A DNA stretch of 64,000 bases from Isoetes taiwanensis (lineage: Eukaryota; Streptophyta; Lycopodiopsida; Isoetales; Isoetaceae). Both the position numbers and the translations under genes were made by a program. Positions 33,995 through 43,865 of this stretch are shown here, one piece after another. The notes below the pieces were generated by a model. It saw only the letters and a list, made by a program, of their open reading frames with translations, was not told the origin of the DNA and did no database searches. The stretch lies in the NCBI GenBank assembly GCA_021234155.1, contig JAJEKV010000017.1:18176372-18240371 (forward strand). The letters are read 5' to 3'. The first letter of the stretch is position 1, and every line of letters starts with the position of its first letter.

Positions 33995-36900
33995 TCACGG
34001 TGTTTGTTGACCAGGTACTCTGCCATCACCAGCACAAAGATTATTAAAATAAGCAGAGAAAAATGCATAGAACCCATGAAAGGATCCCAACCCATCCCAA
34101 TTTCTGTCATAGTTTGTTCCCCTGTTCAATCTATGAGCCATGGCTGCCTCTGCCAGCTCCAATTGGATTGTAGTCTTGAGAACATTTAAATCCGGGTTGT
34201 TCTGGTTTATAGCAACACCATTTCTATGCTTCCATATGGTCCAAAGAGCAAGAGTTCTAATGGTGTCCATGAATGTAGAGCTATTTGCTAAAAAGTCATA
34301 TAACTGCTGTTCTGAGGCAGGGGGAGGACCTATGTATTGGCTTATCCAAGCCCAAAAAGGTGCCAGCCAAGGACATATGAAGATATGACAGGATGTTTCA
34401 GCTTGGCCACATCCTAAAGGACATCTATCAGAGATTTGAGCATTGTATTTTGCCCTGTAAACATTAGACTTTAGGCTTTTATTGAGCACCAACCATCTAA
34501 AAAAGATAACCTTTTTTGCACACTGTAATTTCCATCCTTTCCTTATGACCCTGATGGCCTCCTTCTCTGTACAACCCCACTGATTTGAGACTTTGGTTCC
34601 ATGTTCACACAGCAGCAGAGCATATATTCTGGCCACACTGTAACCTTTGCCTTGTACAGTCCAGTTCTGATCTCTAGCTAGGGTTGTATTTCCCATCTGA
34701 TGTCTAGTGAGGATCTTGTGAATGTTCCTGTTCGAAGTGGAGTCTTGTACCACATTAGATATTTCCTGCCATGTTTTCCATTCTTCACCATTTAACATAT
34801 TGCCAACAGTATCCAATCCACTGAGTTTCCATTCTTTGTATTTCCTTGGATGCTTTAAGGCTAGACAACCATCTTCCTCATCAACTAAGCCCTGATGCCA
34901 AAAGAAGTTAAAGTCCCTAGAAACCTCTTCAATTTGATGGGCCTTAAAACAAACAGAAACCTTATTCCAGGCTTGGATAATTCTTCTCATAATGACAGAT
35001 GTACCTGGAGCAGGATTGAGTTGGTAAAACGCTGAATCTGGAAGGTGGTGAGGGGTAGATGGACTCCCAACCAAAGAAGTTTTCTGAATCCAGAATTTGG
35101 TAATTAGAAGGGCAGGAGACCTTGATGTTGACATCAGAGATCTCCACACTAGCTTTGCTGCCAAAACCTGGGCCTGTAAAAACAGATCCTTACATCCTAG
35201 ACCTCCTCTTTTCCTGGGGAGAGTGAGATACTTCCACCCTACCATGTGTGCCCCTTGCCAAATGAATTCTTTCATGATGACCTCTAACTCCTGGTATGTT
35301 TTCTTATCTGCAATTATGGCTGAAGAAAAATAAACATGAGAGCTGGCTATTACTCCATTAATTATTTGCACCCTTCCAGCCAGAGATAGAGACTTGGGAT
35401 ACATTTGGAGTTTCTTTTTAATTTTGGTGACAATTGGTTCCCATAAGCCATGCATACTCATGTTAAGAGCAAGAGGTAGGCCTAACAGTTTTGTAGCAGT
35501 ATGGAGGCCACATACTTTGATTCCATGAATACTGTCATCTGAGCTGTCCAGAATGATTGCACACTTATCTTTATTTAAAACCACCCCAGATGCTTTTCCA
35601 AAGAGATCCATTGCCTCCAAGAAGTTTTTAATACTGTCTCTCTGCTCTTTTAAGAACACAAACGTGTCATCAGCATATTGCATAACTGACAGGGTGTCAG
35701 TTGATCCAGGGAGCTTGAGACTACAGATTCTATCTGTTTGTTGCAACTTCATGATGATCCTTGTAACCATTTCAGCCACAATAAGGAACAGATAGGGAGC
35801 CAGAGGACATCCCTGTCTAACCCCTCTTTTACATTCAAAGAAGGGGGATGGGGTACCATTAACCATGATTTGCAGAGAGCACCCCAGCAGCATTGAATCC
35901 AGCAATTTTTGCAATCACTTGTTCTGAAAACCCTAACTGGTCCATGGCTCTGTATAAAAAGTTCCAATTGATGGTATCATAGGCTCTCCTGAAGTCCAGT
36001 TTGAGCAGTACACATCCTTGGTTGGTAACCCCATTCCAATGTAAACCCTCATATGCCCCAATGAAGTTATCCAATATGCTTCTGCCTGGGAGAAAGCCTG
36101 ACTGAACTGGATTAATTTTTTCCTGTAGGATTTTCTTGATTCTATTGGCAAAAATTTTTGCCAGTATCTTGTATGATACATTTGTGAGAGATATTGGCCT
36201 CCAGTCCGAGAATGTAGAGGGTTTGTCCACTTTTGGCACCAATGCAATTAAACCTGCATTTATTGCTGGGTGTAAATTCCTCGCCTGCCAGGCTCCTTGG
36301 ATAAATGTAGTAATGTCTTTATCCATAATGCTCCAAAAATGTTCATAAAATTCTGGTGGCAGTCCATCAGGACCCGGGCTTTTCCCATGAGCCATACTTC
36401 TGATAGTTGCAAGAATCTCTGTCTCCATTGGAGTGGCCAGAAGCTGCTGATCTTCAATATGTGTATCCTTAGGGCCAAGGTAGTCAAAGAACTCCATCAT
36501 TTTTTCATTATCTGTACAGGTGGCTGCAAATAGTTCCTTATATTTGTTGAAGAATATTTTCTGAATGTCCTCTTGTTTGGAAAGTTCACCCTGATTTTCA
36601 TCATGTAATGAGACTATTCCATTGTTCATGATCCTGCTCTTAGCTGCTCTATAGAAGAATTTAGAGCCACAGTCATCCATTTGATTGACATACAGACTTC
36701 TACTCTTGACTGCCAAACTTTTAGCTTCATGTTCTTCAATTAGCTTTACTTTTCTTTCCAAGAGTTCTTCTCTCTGCTGCAGCAACACATTGGTTTTGTC
36801 CAGGAAAAGCCTCTGTCTGATATCCCTCATTTCCAGATAGACTTCCATCTTTTCCTGTTTCTTCTTCTTGTTCCATTCCCTACCCCATTGCTTAACCCAG

Positions 36901-37772
36901 TTTTTGATCTGCTTACATTTCCTAATGAATTCTTTCATTGAGCCACTAGCATTGACCCTCTCTAGAGTGGCATAAAACCTTGCAAAGTCTTCACAAAAGG
37001 TCTTGTTATTCAACAAACTAACATTAAGCTTGAATGATGTATCAGCATGTCTATTCTGTGGCAGGATACCTGTGTCCAGAACTTGTGGATAGTGATCAGA
37101 TATTGAGTTACTACAGTCATTTTCAATAATCAAACTATCCCACCCATCTAAGGTAGATATATTGGTATAGAACCTGTCAAGAAGGCAATACACCCTGTCA
37201 TTCCCTTGTCTTTTGTTACACCATGAGTATGCATTAGATGAAGAGGGAGCATGGTATACAAAGTTATGAGCCAACTTGTCCCATTGTGTTCTCTCTCCTT
37301 TTGACATGTTGAGTTTTTTCCCTGCTTTCTGCTCCCATGAGGGAGTATTATTGAAATCTCCACTGAGAATCCAATTATTTGTATTCTGTCCCTGCAGCCA
37401 CTCTGTCATATTTTTCCATTGTAACTCCCTCTCTTCTGGGGAAGTGGAAGCATAGACATTGATAATGCCTACCCTTTCCTGTTCTACCTCCAGGAAAACC
37501 ACCTGCCATCTGCCTGAAGGGTGCACAAAGGAATTTACCTTTTTATATCCATTCCAGGCGATACAGATACCCCCTTTTGTGCCATCTGCTGGGGCCCATA
37601 TTGAGTCACCATTGGGAAAGATCCACGTGCCTAAATTTGATGCCTCAAAGACAGGTAATCTATGCTCTTGCAGCAAGATTATGTCTGCCTTTAATTCCTT
37701 CAAAGCAATGAGAGCCCTTTTCCTCTTTAGGGGGCCCTTAATCCCTCTTAAATTCCAGGACACAATCTTCAT
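33995..37772 (-). pseudogene. LINE-A ORF2: endonuclease, reverse transcriptase, zf-RVT; one frameshift
   Basis: Starts at 37,772 in ATGA, sharing bases with the ORF1 stop. The APE-type endonuclease has its key motifs: SWNLRG, LLQEHRL, SGDFNN and SDHYP. RT follows with HGKSPGPDGLPPEFY, DWRPISLTNVSYKILAKI, SGFLPGRSILDN, KLDFRRAYDTINW, RGVRQGCPLAPYLF and the catalytic QYADDTFVF. The C-terminal zf-RVT domain has KKVIFFRWLVLNKSLKSNVY and CPLGCGQAETSCHIFICPWL. The frame breaks once: 37,772-35,859 is one frame and 35,914-33,995 the next. The break lies at a run of five A on the coding strand (35,906-35,910), suggesting a 1-nt insertion or a sequencing error. All catalytic residues are kept across the two pieces. 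Confidence 0.93.
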
Positions 37773-39919
37773 TGGACTTTGGAACTCCTGGTTACAGGTC
37801 CATTTTCCCTGGGGGTATAGACCTTCTTCTGTCTCTTTTTTGTCTGTGGAAGAGGGGTGGCAAAGGTTAGTTCTTTTGGATTCCCCCCATTTTCATCTTC
37901 ACTATCCTCTTCTCCCTCCCAAAACTTCCCATGCAGTATGGAAGAATTGTCTTTCAATTCTCTTAATTGTGCAGCTGGAGTTTTGAAGATATCTTTTTCA
38001 GCCACAAGGATGTCCTGTATCACCTCTTGCCCAGCAGGGCTTACAAGTCTATTGGTTTGTTCACAATTAGTTCCCTGGCCTGCTGGAGTTATAAGCATTT
38101 GGGGGTGAGTTCCCAATTCTTGGCCAGCTGGACTTAGAGGTCTACTAATGTGTTCAGCACCAATTCCTTGGCCTCCTGGAGTTGCAACACTTTGGCTTAG
38201 AACATTGTTCTGCTCAGCTTTTGCAGGTCCCTGTGATATGCATAGATCTACACCTGTATTTGTATTTTCAGGCAAGACTCCATCATGATCAGAATGGTGT
38301 TTAGGAATATCTATGGAAGGCACTTGTACTGAAACCTTCTCAATGCTCCCTAGCTCTTTGGGGAAAAGCTCCACAACAGGTAGAGGGGAATCTACACTAG
38401 ACTTGGTTGAGCTTGGCTCCCCTTTTTCTTTATAACCAGCTGATTCCTCAGAAGAGGAGTAATCATTCCCAACACTTTGAGGTTCCCTGATTGACAGAGA
38501 AGTGGATCTATTTTTTTCAGTGGAATTCTCCATGATGCTTTTCCCCTTAGACTCGGGATTATTTAGGACCTTAACTTTGGAAGATTCCTCCATGAATTGA
38601 ACTTTCTTTTTCCATTCACTCTTTGTCCTCCTTTCTACACTCCTTCCATACTCTGCCTTAGCCTTTTCTTTCTCTTTTTCTTCTCTGATTCTCTGTTTCT
38701 TTCTTTTCCTTCTCTCACTGCCATTTCTGTTCTGCCTTTGTCTTTCCAATCTTCCTTTATTTGGTGTAATCCAGCCCTCCTCCTTCTTTTTTCCCGGATT
38801 CACTTCTTTGAGTCCAGACTTAATCTCCCTTCCCCCTTTACAAATTTTTCCTCCATGAAGTCTTATACCACAAGCCGAGCATGGCTGAGGCAGACCCTGC
38901 CATACCAGCTTCAAGGATTTAGGATTACCAAAGTAATCCATAAATTTGATTTCTTCAGGGATTGGCTTCAGAATATCGATTTGTGCCCATACTTTTGGGG
39001 CTTTGTCTTGGGAGATTTCCCAGCTTATGATATTTCCTGTATTCTGGAACAGAGTGAGCAAAGACTGCTCGTTCCAATACAGGGGGTTTAGTCCTTGTAA
39101 ATAAGTCCAAGCCGGGTGGAATAGTTCAGAGAAGCTTTGGGAATCAAAGGATGGGTACCATTTCTGGAAGAAGACTTGAGTGTTGGCTTTGGAAATAGTA
39201 CCCTGTTTGAGAAGAATGTTGGCTGTTTGACTGTTACCACATTCAACCATAAAAAAAGGAAAGTCAATCCAATAGATACTGCTGATAGCGACCCCCTGTT
39301 CCAATCTCTCTAGTTCCCCTTTTAAAAATTGAAGTCTTACCCCCTCGTGACGAATGCAACCAATAAGGCCTCGAGATTTCAAAAATTTAAGTTTATTTTC
39401 TACAGCTGCATTTCGAAGAGGCTTACCCACAAACACCGGTTCTTTGTCTGCAAGCAGTCCCTTTCGCACTTCTTCCCCCACTTGATTCGCATAGTCCAGA
39501 ATTTGATCCACTGCTTCCTTCTGGCGCTGCAAGGTCCCCACTCCTGAAGATCTTCTAGTGTTCACCATATCTGCAGTAGAGGTAAGGAAATCCCCGAAAG
39601 CAACAAATTCCTTCACCTTTTCACCCTTTTCAATCGCTGCAAGGTGACCCACTATCTCCCGAATTTGGCTATGGCCTTTCGCGCTTAGGGTACGGATGGT
39701 ATCCAATAGCTCTGTAATCCCGTCATTATTTCCTCCCGTCACTGTTATCCCTTTTTCCCCCAAATCTGACCCTTTCTGTAAATTCTGCACATTTCCCAAT
39801 ACCAATCCCATCTGTCCCAACTTTTGTACATTCCCAGACAGCCCTGTCCCCTGACCCACTGTTTCCAACGAATCTTGTCCTTTTTTTTCCATTTTTTTAA
39901 TATTTCCTAAGATCTGCAA
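37769..39919 (-). CDS. LINE-A ORF1 RNA-binding protein
   Basis: 716 residues, uninterrupted. It would coat LINE RNA. The N-terminal third is helical and charged. The middle (WIDFPFFMVECGN ... FFQKWYPSFDSQSFSELFHP) resembles the DUF4283-type region of plant LINE ORF1 proteins. A CCHC knuckle C-SA-C-GIRL-H-GGKI-C lies at about 344-357. A strongly basic segment follows (RRKRKKQRIREEKEKEKAKA). The C-terminal part carries degenerate repeats with (S/T)P(A/G)GQ cores (ATPGGQG, SPAGQE, TPAGQG, SPAGQE, TPAAQ). The stop overlaps the ORF2 start in ATGA. The start could be MEKK ten codons further in. Confidence 0.88.
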   Translation of the reverse strand: MQILGNIKKMEKKGQDSLETVGQGTGLSGNVQKLGQMGLVLGNVQNLQKGSDLGEKGITVTGGNNDGITELLDTIRTLSAKGHSQIREIVGHLAAIEKGEKVKEFVAFGDFLTSTADMVNTRRSSGVGTLQRQKEAVDQILDYANQVGEEVRKGLLADKEPVFVGKPLRNAAVENKLKFLKSRGLIGCIRHEGVRLQFLKGELERLEQGVAISSIYWIDFPFFMVECGNSQTANILLKQGTISKANTQVFFQKWYPSFDSQSFSELFHPAWTYLQGLNPLYWNEQSLLTLFQNTGNIISWEISQDKAPKVWAQIDILKPIPEEIKFMDYFGNPKSLKLVWQGLPQPCSACGIRLHGGKICKGGREIKSGLKEVNPGKKKEEGWITPNKGRLERQRQNRNGSERRKRKKQRIREEKEKEKAKAEYGRSVERRTKSEWKKKVQFMEESSKVKVLNNPESKGKSIMENSTEKNRSTSLSIREPQSVGNDYSSSEESAGYKEKGEPSSTKSSVDSPLPVVELFPKELGSIEKVSVQVPSIDIPKHHSDHDGVLPENTNTGVDLCISQGPAKAEQNNVLSQSVATPGGQGIGAEHISRPLSPAGQELGTHPQMLITPAGQGTNCEQTNRLVSPAGQEVIQDILVAEKDIFKTPAAQLRELKDNSSILHGKFWEGEEDSEDENGGNPKELTFATPLPQTKKRQKKVYTPRENGPVTRSSKVQ

Positions 39920-39932
39920 GCAGTCTGTACTC

Positions 39933-40208
39933 CTAACTATAAACTCTCACCACTATTTTGCTATCTGACCACGAGCAGTGCGTATGGAAGATGCCAGCCG
40001 CACTTGCATTCCTGTCTCCCACAAACTCCCCCAGCCAAGATTCAAGAAGCAGAACCTCAGATTGGGGAGTCACAGAATAAATAGGTGTAAACAATTCTTC
40101 CGGGAAGAATCTGTTGTACACCAAGCTCTCCCATAGCCATGCACTCTCACCTTCCAGCCATCCACAAGAGAATCTCTCCCCTTGGACTAGGATCGTGAAG
40201 AGTCTCAT
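39933..40208 (-). CDS. LINE-A leader ORF (91 codons), unrecognised
   Basis: An ATG-initiated frame in the LINE leader, in a different frame from ORF1 and ending 14 bp before its start. It begins MRLFTILVQGERFSCGWLEG and contains FTPIYSVTPQSEVLLLESWL. Composition is protein-like. It could be an upstream ORF, a displaced N-terminus of ORF1 lost by a frameshift, or chance. Confidence 0.35.
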   Translation of the reverse strand: MRLFTILVQGERFSCGWLEGESAWLWESLVYNRFFPEELFTPIYSVTPQSEVLLLESWLGEFVGDRNASAAGIFHTHCSWSDSKIVVRVYS

Positions 40209-40272
40209 GGTTTAGGGTAGAAGGGTTCTCCCTCCCGCGCTCGCGCTTCCGCCATCCTCCTCTCAAGAATAT

Positions 40273-40287
40273 CTTGATCGATTTTTT
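40273..40287. repeat. LINE-A target site duplication, right copy
   Basis: CTTGATCGATTTTTT followed by CATGATTG, the continuation of the outer element. Confidence 0.92.
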
Positions 40288-40876
40288 CATGATTGTGCTC
40301 AAAATATGCACAGGTAGAAGCTGCAATTTCATAAGGACTCTTAATTTTGGATGCCGATTCCAATGAGCCATAGCTTGCTGTATTTGGTGAAGTAGATCAA
40401 ATGCCACAAATGGAGTGTCGCTGCTGTTACGAAGCATCGGGCTCATATCAAGAAATTTGAGCCCTTGATTGATTTTGACGGTCCTAATGGTCCAGGTCTT
40501 CTCATAGTGTCCATTTATTTATGTGCTTAATATGTGCTTCGCCAAAAATTGTACCCCACTAGCAATTTTGTACCCCTTGGCATTTGGCACTTTACTAGAC
40601 ACTGAGAAAGGTACTTATTTACTATCATGGGGTGGTAGAAGCAGACTTATTCACTGGGTGTACTTGGTGTGTTAGACTGAATTACCTAGATAGAATGAAT
40701 TCCTAGATAATTATCTATGATACAAAGGCATGGCGGAAGACACTTGATGGTAGTGCACCTATAACGTGTGTTGGTGTATCATACCAACGTGTGACAACAA
40801 TTTCTAAGGCCTTGGCAACTAGCTGGGTTTCTAAGAAAAAGTTTAATTATACTGCCTATATGTAGACAAGAAGGCC

Positions 40877-41405
40877 CGGGTCGGTTAGCGCCAATGGCAT
40901 CTGCGTTCCCAACGCACACCCTTCTGGCACGGACCCGCCCTGGTACCTTGATTTCTGCCAAAAGTCAACAATTTTAAGAACTATAGTACCTTGATTTCTG
41001 CCAAAAGTCAACAATTTTAAGAAGTATAAGACCCTAAAATGCCTATTTGGGTCATTCCTAAACTAACTAGCAACTTATTTCATACTAAGAAGACATCTAC
41101 AAGTGCAAATATGAGTAAACCGGGTGGGTTCGCGCGAATGGCGTCTGCGTCTGCGTCGCGGACGCAGACGTGTTTGGCGCGGACTCGTCCGATTTGGCTG
41201 ATTTCTGCTATTTTGGGGTGTTTTTGGCTAAGCTCAAATGCTAGACTAGATTTCTAAGCAAATTTTAAGCATTCTACTATGTTTTTGCACAAATTTTGGA
41301 TCAATTTTGCCCCAAATCATGGCACTTGGGTGGGTTCGCGCGGACTGCCTCTGGTCGCGGACGCAGTCGCGTTTGGCGCGGACCCGCCCGATTTGGCCAA
41401 TTTTG
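40877..41405. repeat. GC-rich repeat, three diverged copies, plus a 43-bp duplication
   Basis: Three copies (about 40,877-40,945; 41,119-41,205; 41,327-41,400) share GGTTCGCGCG, a GTCGCGGACGCAG core and GTTTGGCGCGGACCCGCCCG. Between the first two, TACCTTGATTTCTGCCAAAA is tandemly duplicated at 40,944 and 40,987. This is probably outer-element leader sequence. Confidence 0.6.
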
Positions 41406-41599
41406 AGCCAAATTTGATTATTTTTATGCTATAACTTATGCTACTTAATCATTACAAACATTCTAAGTACAATGCAAAAGATTCTACTACAATTTAATTT
41501 ATACAAGAATACTTTCATATCAAAGAGGAGATTAATTTACAGAGAAGTTTAGTTTCTAACGAGTAAAATATAACAGGAAAACGTATATTTATATTGTTT

Positions 41600-42604
41600 A
41601 CCAAACTGGAGCTCTTCACGACTTCTCCTTGCGAATCCTCCTCGCCCGGTGGAGGTCTTTGGGCATGACTGTCACCCGCTTGGCATGGATCGCGCAGAGG
41701 TTGTCTTCTTCAAAAATTTGTACCAGCTTCGCCTCTGGTGCCTCCTACAGGGTTCGGACCATCAAGGGTGCAGATCTTGGCCTCCTCGGCTTTGGCCGCT
41801 TCCTAGCGAGACCCCGCCGTCGTTGATGTGGCTCGGTAGTCGTAGCCCATCTTGAACTCCTACATAGACCTTTGATGTAGGCACTCGAAAAGAGGCTTTC
41901 TGGATCCTCAGACTTGTATACTGTTGGCAATGCCAAATATGCTGAGCAGCTCTACTGTGCTGGGAATTTGGCCCATGGCGGACGTTCTTTGGAGAATCGA
42001 ATCGAGGTGGTGGAGGCTTGCTTTTCGACCCTGGTCGGCTACCTTGTCAGATCCATTGGCGGAGATAAATCTTGCATGCTGCCTTCTTTTTTCTTGTACT
42101 CCATATCTTGCTTCAGCTTTAAGTAGCTTCTCGCTGATCTTGCCCTCCTTGGACTGCATTGGATATGGTTGCCAAGCGTAAGCCTCGTCTGTTCTTCGGC
42201 CTCCTCCTCCTCCTCTTCTTCTTTAATCTCTTGCTCCCCCCCCCTTGTTGGTGTGGTTTTTCCTCCTCGGGCTCATCCTCCTGCAGTTCGTCCGGCTGTG
42301 GTTCTCTGATAACCACGCTCCCTCTACGCCTAGCTTCACGCCTCTTTGTTCGCTTCACCCCTGCCTACGTCTCTTCCTTCCTTTTTCTTCCGCATTGATT
42401 GCTCGCTCCCCTTTTTCTTTGTTCTGCGGTGGGGTTGCTTTCGTGTGTTAGGGTTGCTCCTCACCGCTTTGCTCACCCACTCTTCCTGATGTTGGGGTTG
42501 CTCCTACTGTAAGGTTGCTCTTGCTACTTGCTCCTCACCTGCTCTTCCTGTTGCTAGGGTTGCTCCTGTTGCCGAGATTGCTCTTGCTACTTGCTCCTCG
42601 CCTG
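41600..42604 (-). pseudogene. Outer gypsy gag-leader remnant, probable
   Basis: Minus-strand frames read as highly charged protein: acidic to basic DELQEDEPEEEKPHQQGGG and KKKRRRRRPKNRRG (42,119-42,358), then KEGKISEKLLKAEARYGVQE and LQRTSAMGQIPSTVELLSIF (41,908-42,159). 42,450-42,604 is a GCTCTTCCTGTTGCT-type tandem repeat that continues at 53,788 on the other side of the inner element, where MNDRKARGKIKIVASASG begins at 53,902. So one coding region may have run through the insertion site. Function not recognised. Confidence 0.4.
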
Positions 42605-42609
42605 CTCTT

Positions 42610-43194
42610 TGTTTGGGGTGCGGGTTCGGGGGAACTCTGGAAGACGACCCTGCGGAGGACCCGTGGATCTAACAGAGAGTCAGGGGACTATGTCGCGGGA
42701 TTTCTTTGAAAGAGAAGAAAAAGAAGAAAACAGAACAAATGAGAGAAAGATGATAAGCTTCCTTGATATCAATGATGAAAATACATGAGCTCGCAATAGA
42801 GAGAAAATCAAGGAGACAAGACTCAAAACTCATCTAAAAACTTATGAGCTAACTCTACTCATATATATAGTACAATGGCCTTGGGCCCAATATAGACACT
42901 CTGACTGATCTCGGTGCCGACTCCTGGAAGGAGGCCTGATTTGCAGGAATGTTGGCGGTGCCTCTTGAAGTGCCTAGAATCACGCCTGACGCCGACGCTG
43001 GCGGTGACAGTCATCACTTGTCCTGGCGGGCCTCTTGTTGACGACCAAAGGCTTTGATCTGCGTGGCTTTCGGCCGCTAGTCTTCATGGAAGCCTTGGAT
43101 GTCCGGACCCGTGGTTGGATCGAGGATCCTTGAGCTTGACCTGGTCCGACGTATGCATGAATAGTCCCGTGCATCAGAGGCAATGTGACTAACA
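42610..43194 (-). repeat. LTR A of the inner gypsy element
   Basis: 585 bp, plus-strand TGTTTGGGGTG ... GTGACTAACA. It directly follows the left TSD and differs from B and C by substitutions and many 1-3-bp indels. It contains TATATATAG-type AT sequence and a GAGAAGAAAAAGAAGAAAA purine stretch shared by all three. Confidence 0.93.
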
Positions 43195-43198
43195 CTAG
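43195..43198. other. LTR-LTR junction (CTAG)
   Basis: Four bases separate LTR A from LTR B. On the plus strand CT equals the two bases next to LTR B on its polypurine side (43,787-43,788). AG compares with GG, the two bases next to LTR C on its primer side (53,202-53,203): three of four match a two-LTR-circle junction. Confidence 0.8.
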
Positions 43199-43786
43199 TG
43201 TTTGGGGTCCGGGTTCGGGAACTCCCGGAAGACAGCCCTCTGTGGAGGACCCGTGGATCTAACAGAGAGTCAGGGGGACTATGTCACGGGATTTCTTTGA
43301 AAGAGAAGAAAAAGAAGAAAATGTAACAAATGAGAGAAAGATGATAAGCTTCCTTGATATCAATGATGAAAATACATGAGCTCTCGCAATAGAGAGAGAA
43401 AACTCAAGGAGACAAGACTCAAAACTCATCTAAAAACTTATGAGCTAACTCTACTCATATATATAGTACAATGGCCTTGGGCCCAATATAGACACTCGGA
43501 CCGATCTCTCGGTGCCGACTCTCGGAAGGAGGCCTGATTTTGAGGAATGTTGGCGGTGCCTCTTGAAGTGCCTAGAATCACGCTTGACGCCGACGCGGCG
43601 GTGACAAGCCGTCACTTGTCCGAGCGGCGCCTCTTGTTGACACCAAAGGCTTTGACCGTGGTGGCTCGCCGCTTAGTCTTCTTCGGAGCCTTGGATGTCT
43701 CGACCCGCGTGGTTGACCGAGGATCCTTGAGCTTGACCTGGTTCGACGATGCATGAATAGTCCCGCATCAGAGGCACAGACTAACA
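43199..43786 (-). repeat. LTR B of the inner gypsy element (3' LTR)
   Basis: 588 bp, plus-strand TGTTTGGGGTCC ... CAGACTAACA, next to the polypurine tract. Confidence 0.94.
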
Positions 43787-43799
43787 CTCCCCCACCAAA
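43787..43799 (-). other. Polypurine tract of the inner element
   Basis: Minus-strand TTTGGTGGGGGAG directly before the LTR start TGTTAGTC. Confidence 0.85.
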
Positions 43800-43865
43800 C
43801 GACACTTTCGAGTGAAGAAAAGGAGGAAGCGTTTGGAGGGGGGAAGCCATCACCGAAAGTGATCC

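Larger units (their letters stand above)
33421..40272 (-). mobile_element. Full-length L1-type LINE (LINE-A), inserted in the outer gypsy
   Basis: Bounded by the 15-bp target duplication CTTGATCGATTTTTT at 33,411-33,425 and 40,273-40,287, with a T-run (poly(A) on the minus strand) at the left end. Order on the minus strand: ~350-bp leader, ORF1, ORF2 (endonuclease, RT, C-terminal zinc domain), ~550-bp 3' UTR, poly(A). It carries one frameshift only, so it is the youngest-looking coding element here. Confidence 0.95.

Noticed and set aside
38597-39091. 164-codon plus-strand ORF
   Set aside because: It is the antisense shadow of the intact LINE-A ORF1.
42159-42709. Leu/Pro/Ser-rich plus-strand ORFs
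   Set aside because: Low-complexity shadows of the charged minus-strand frame and of CTCCTGTTGCT tandem repeats.
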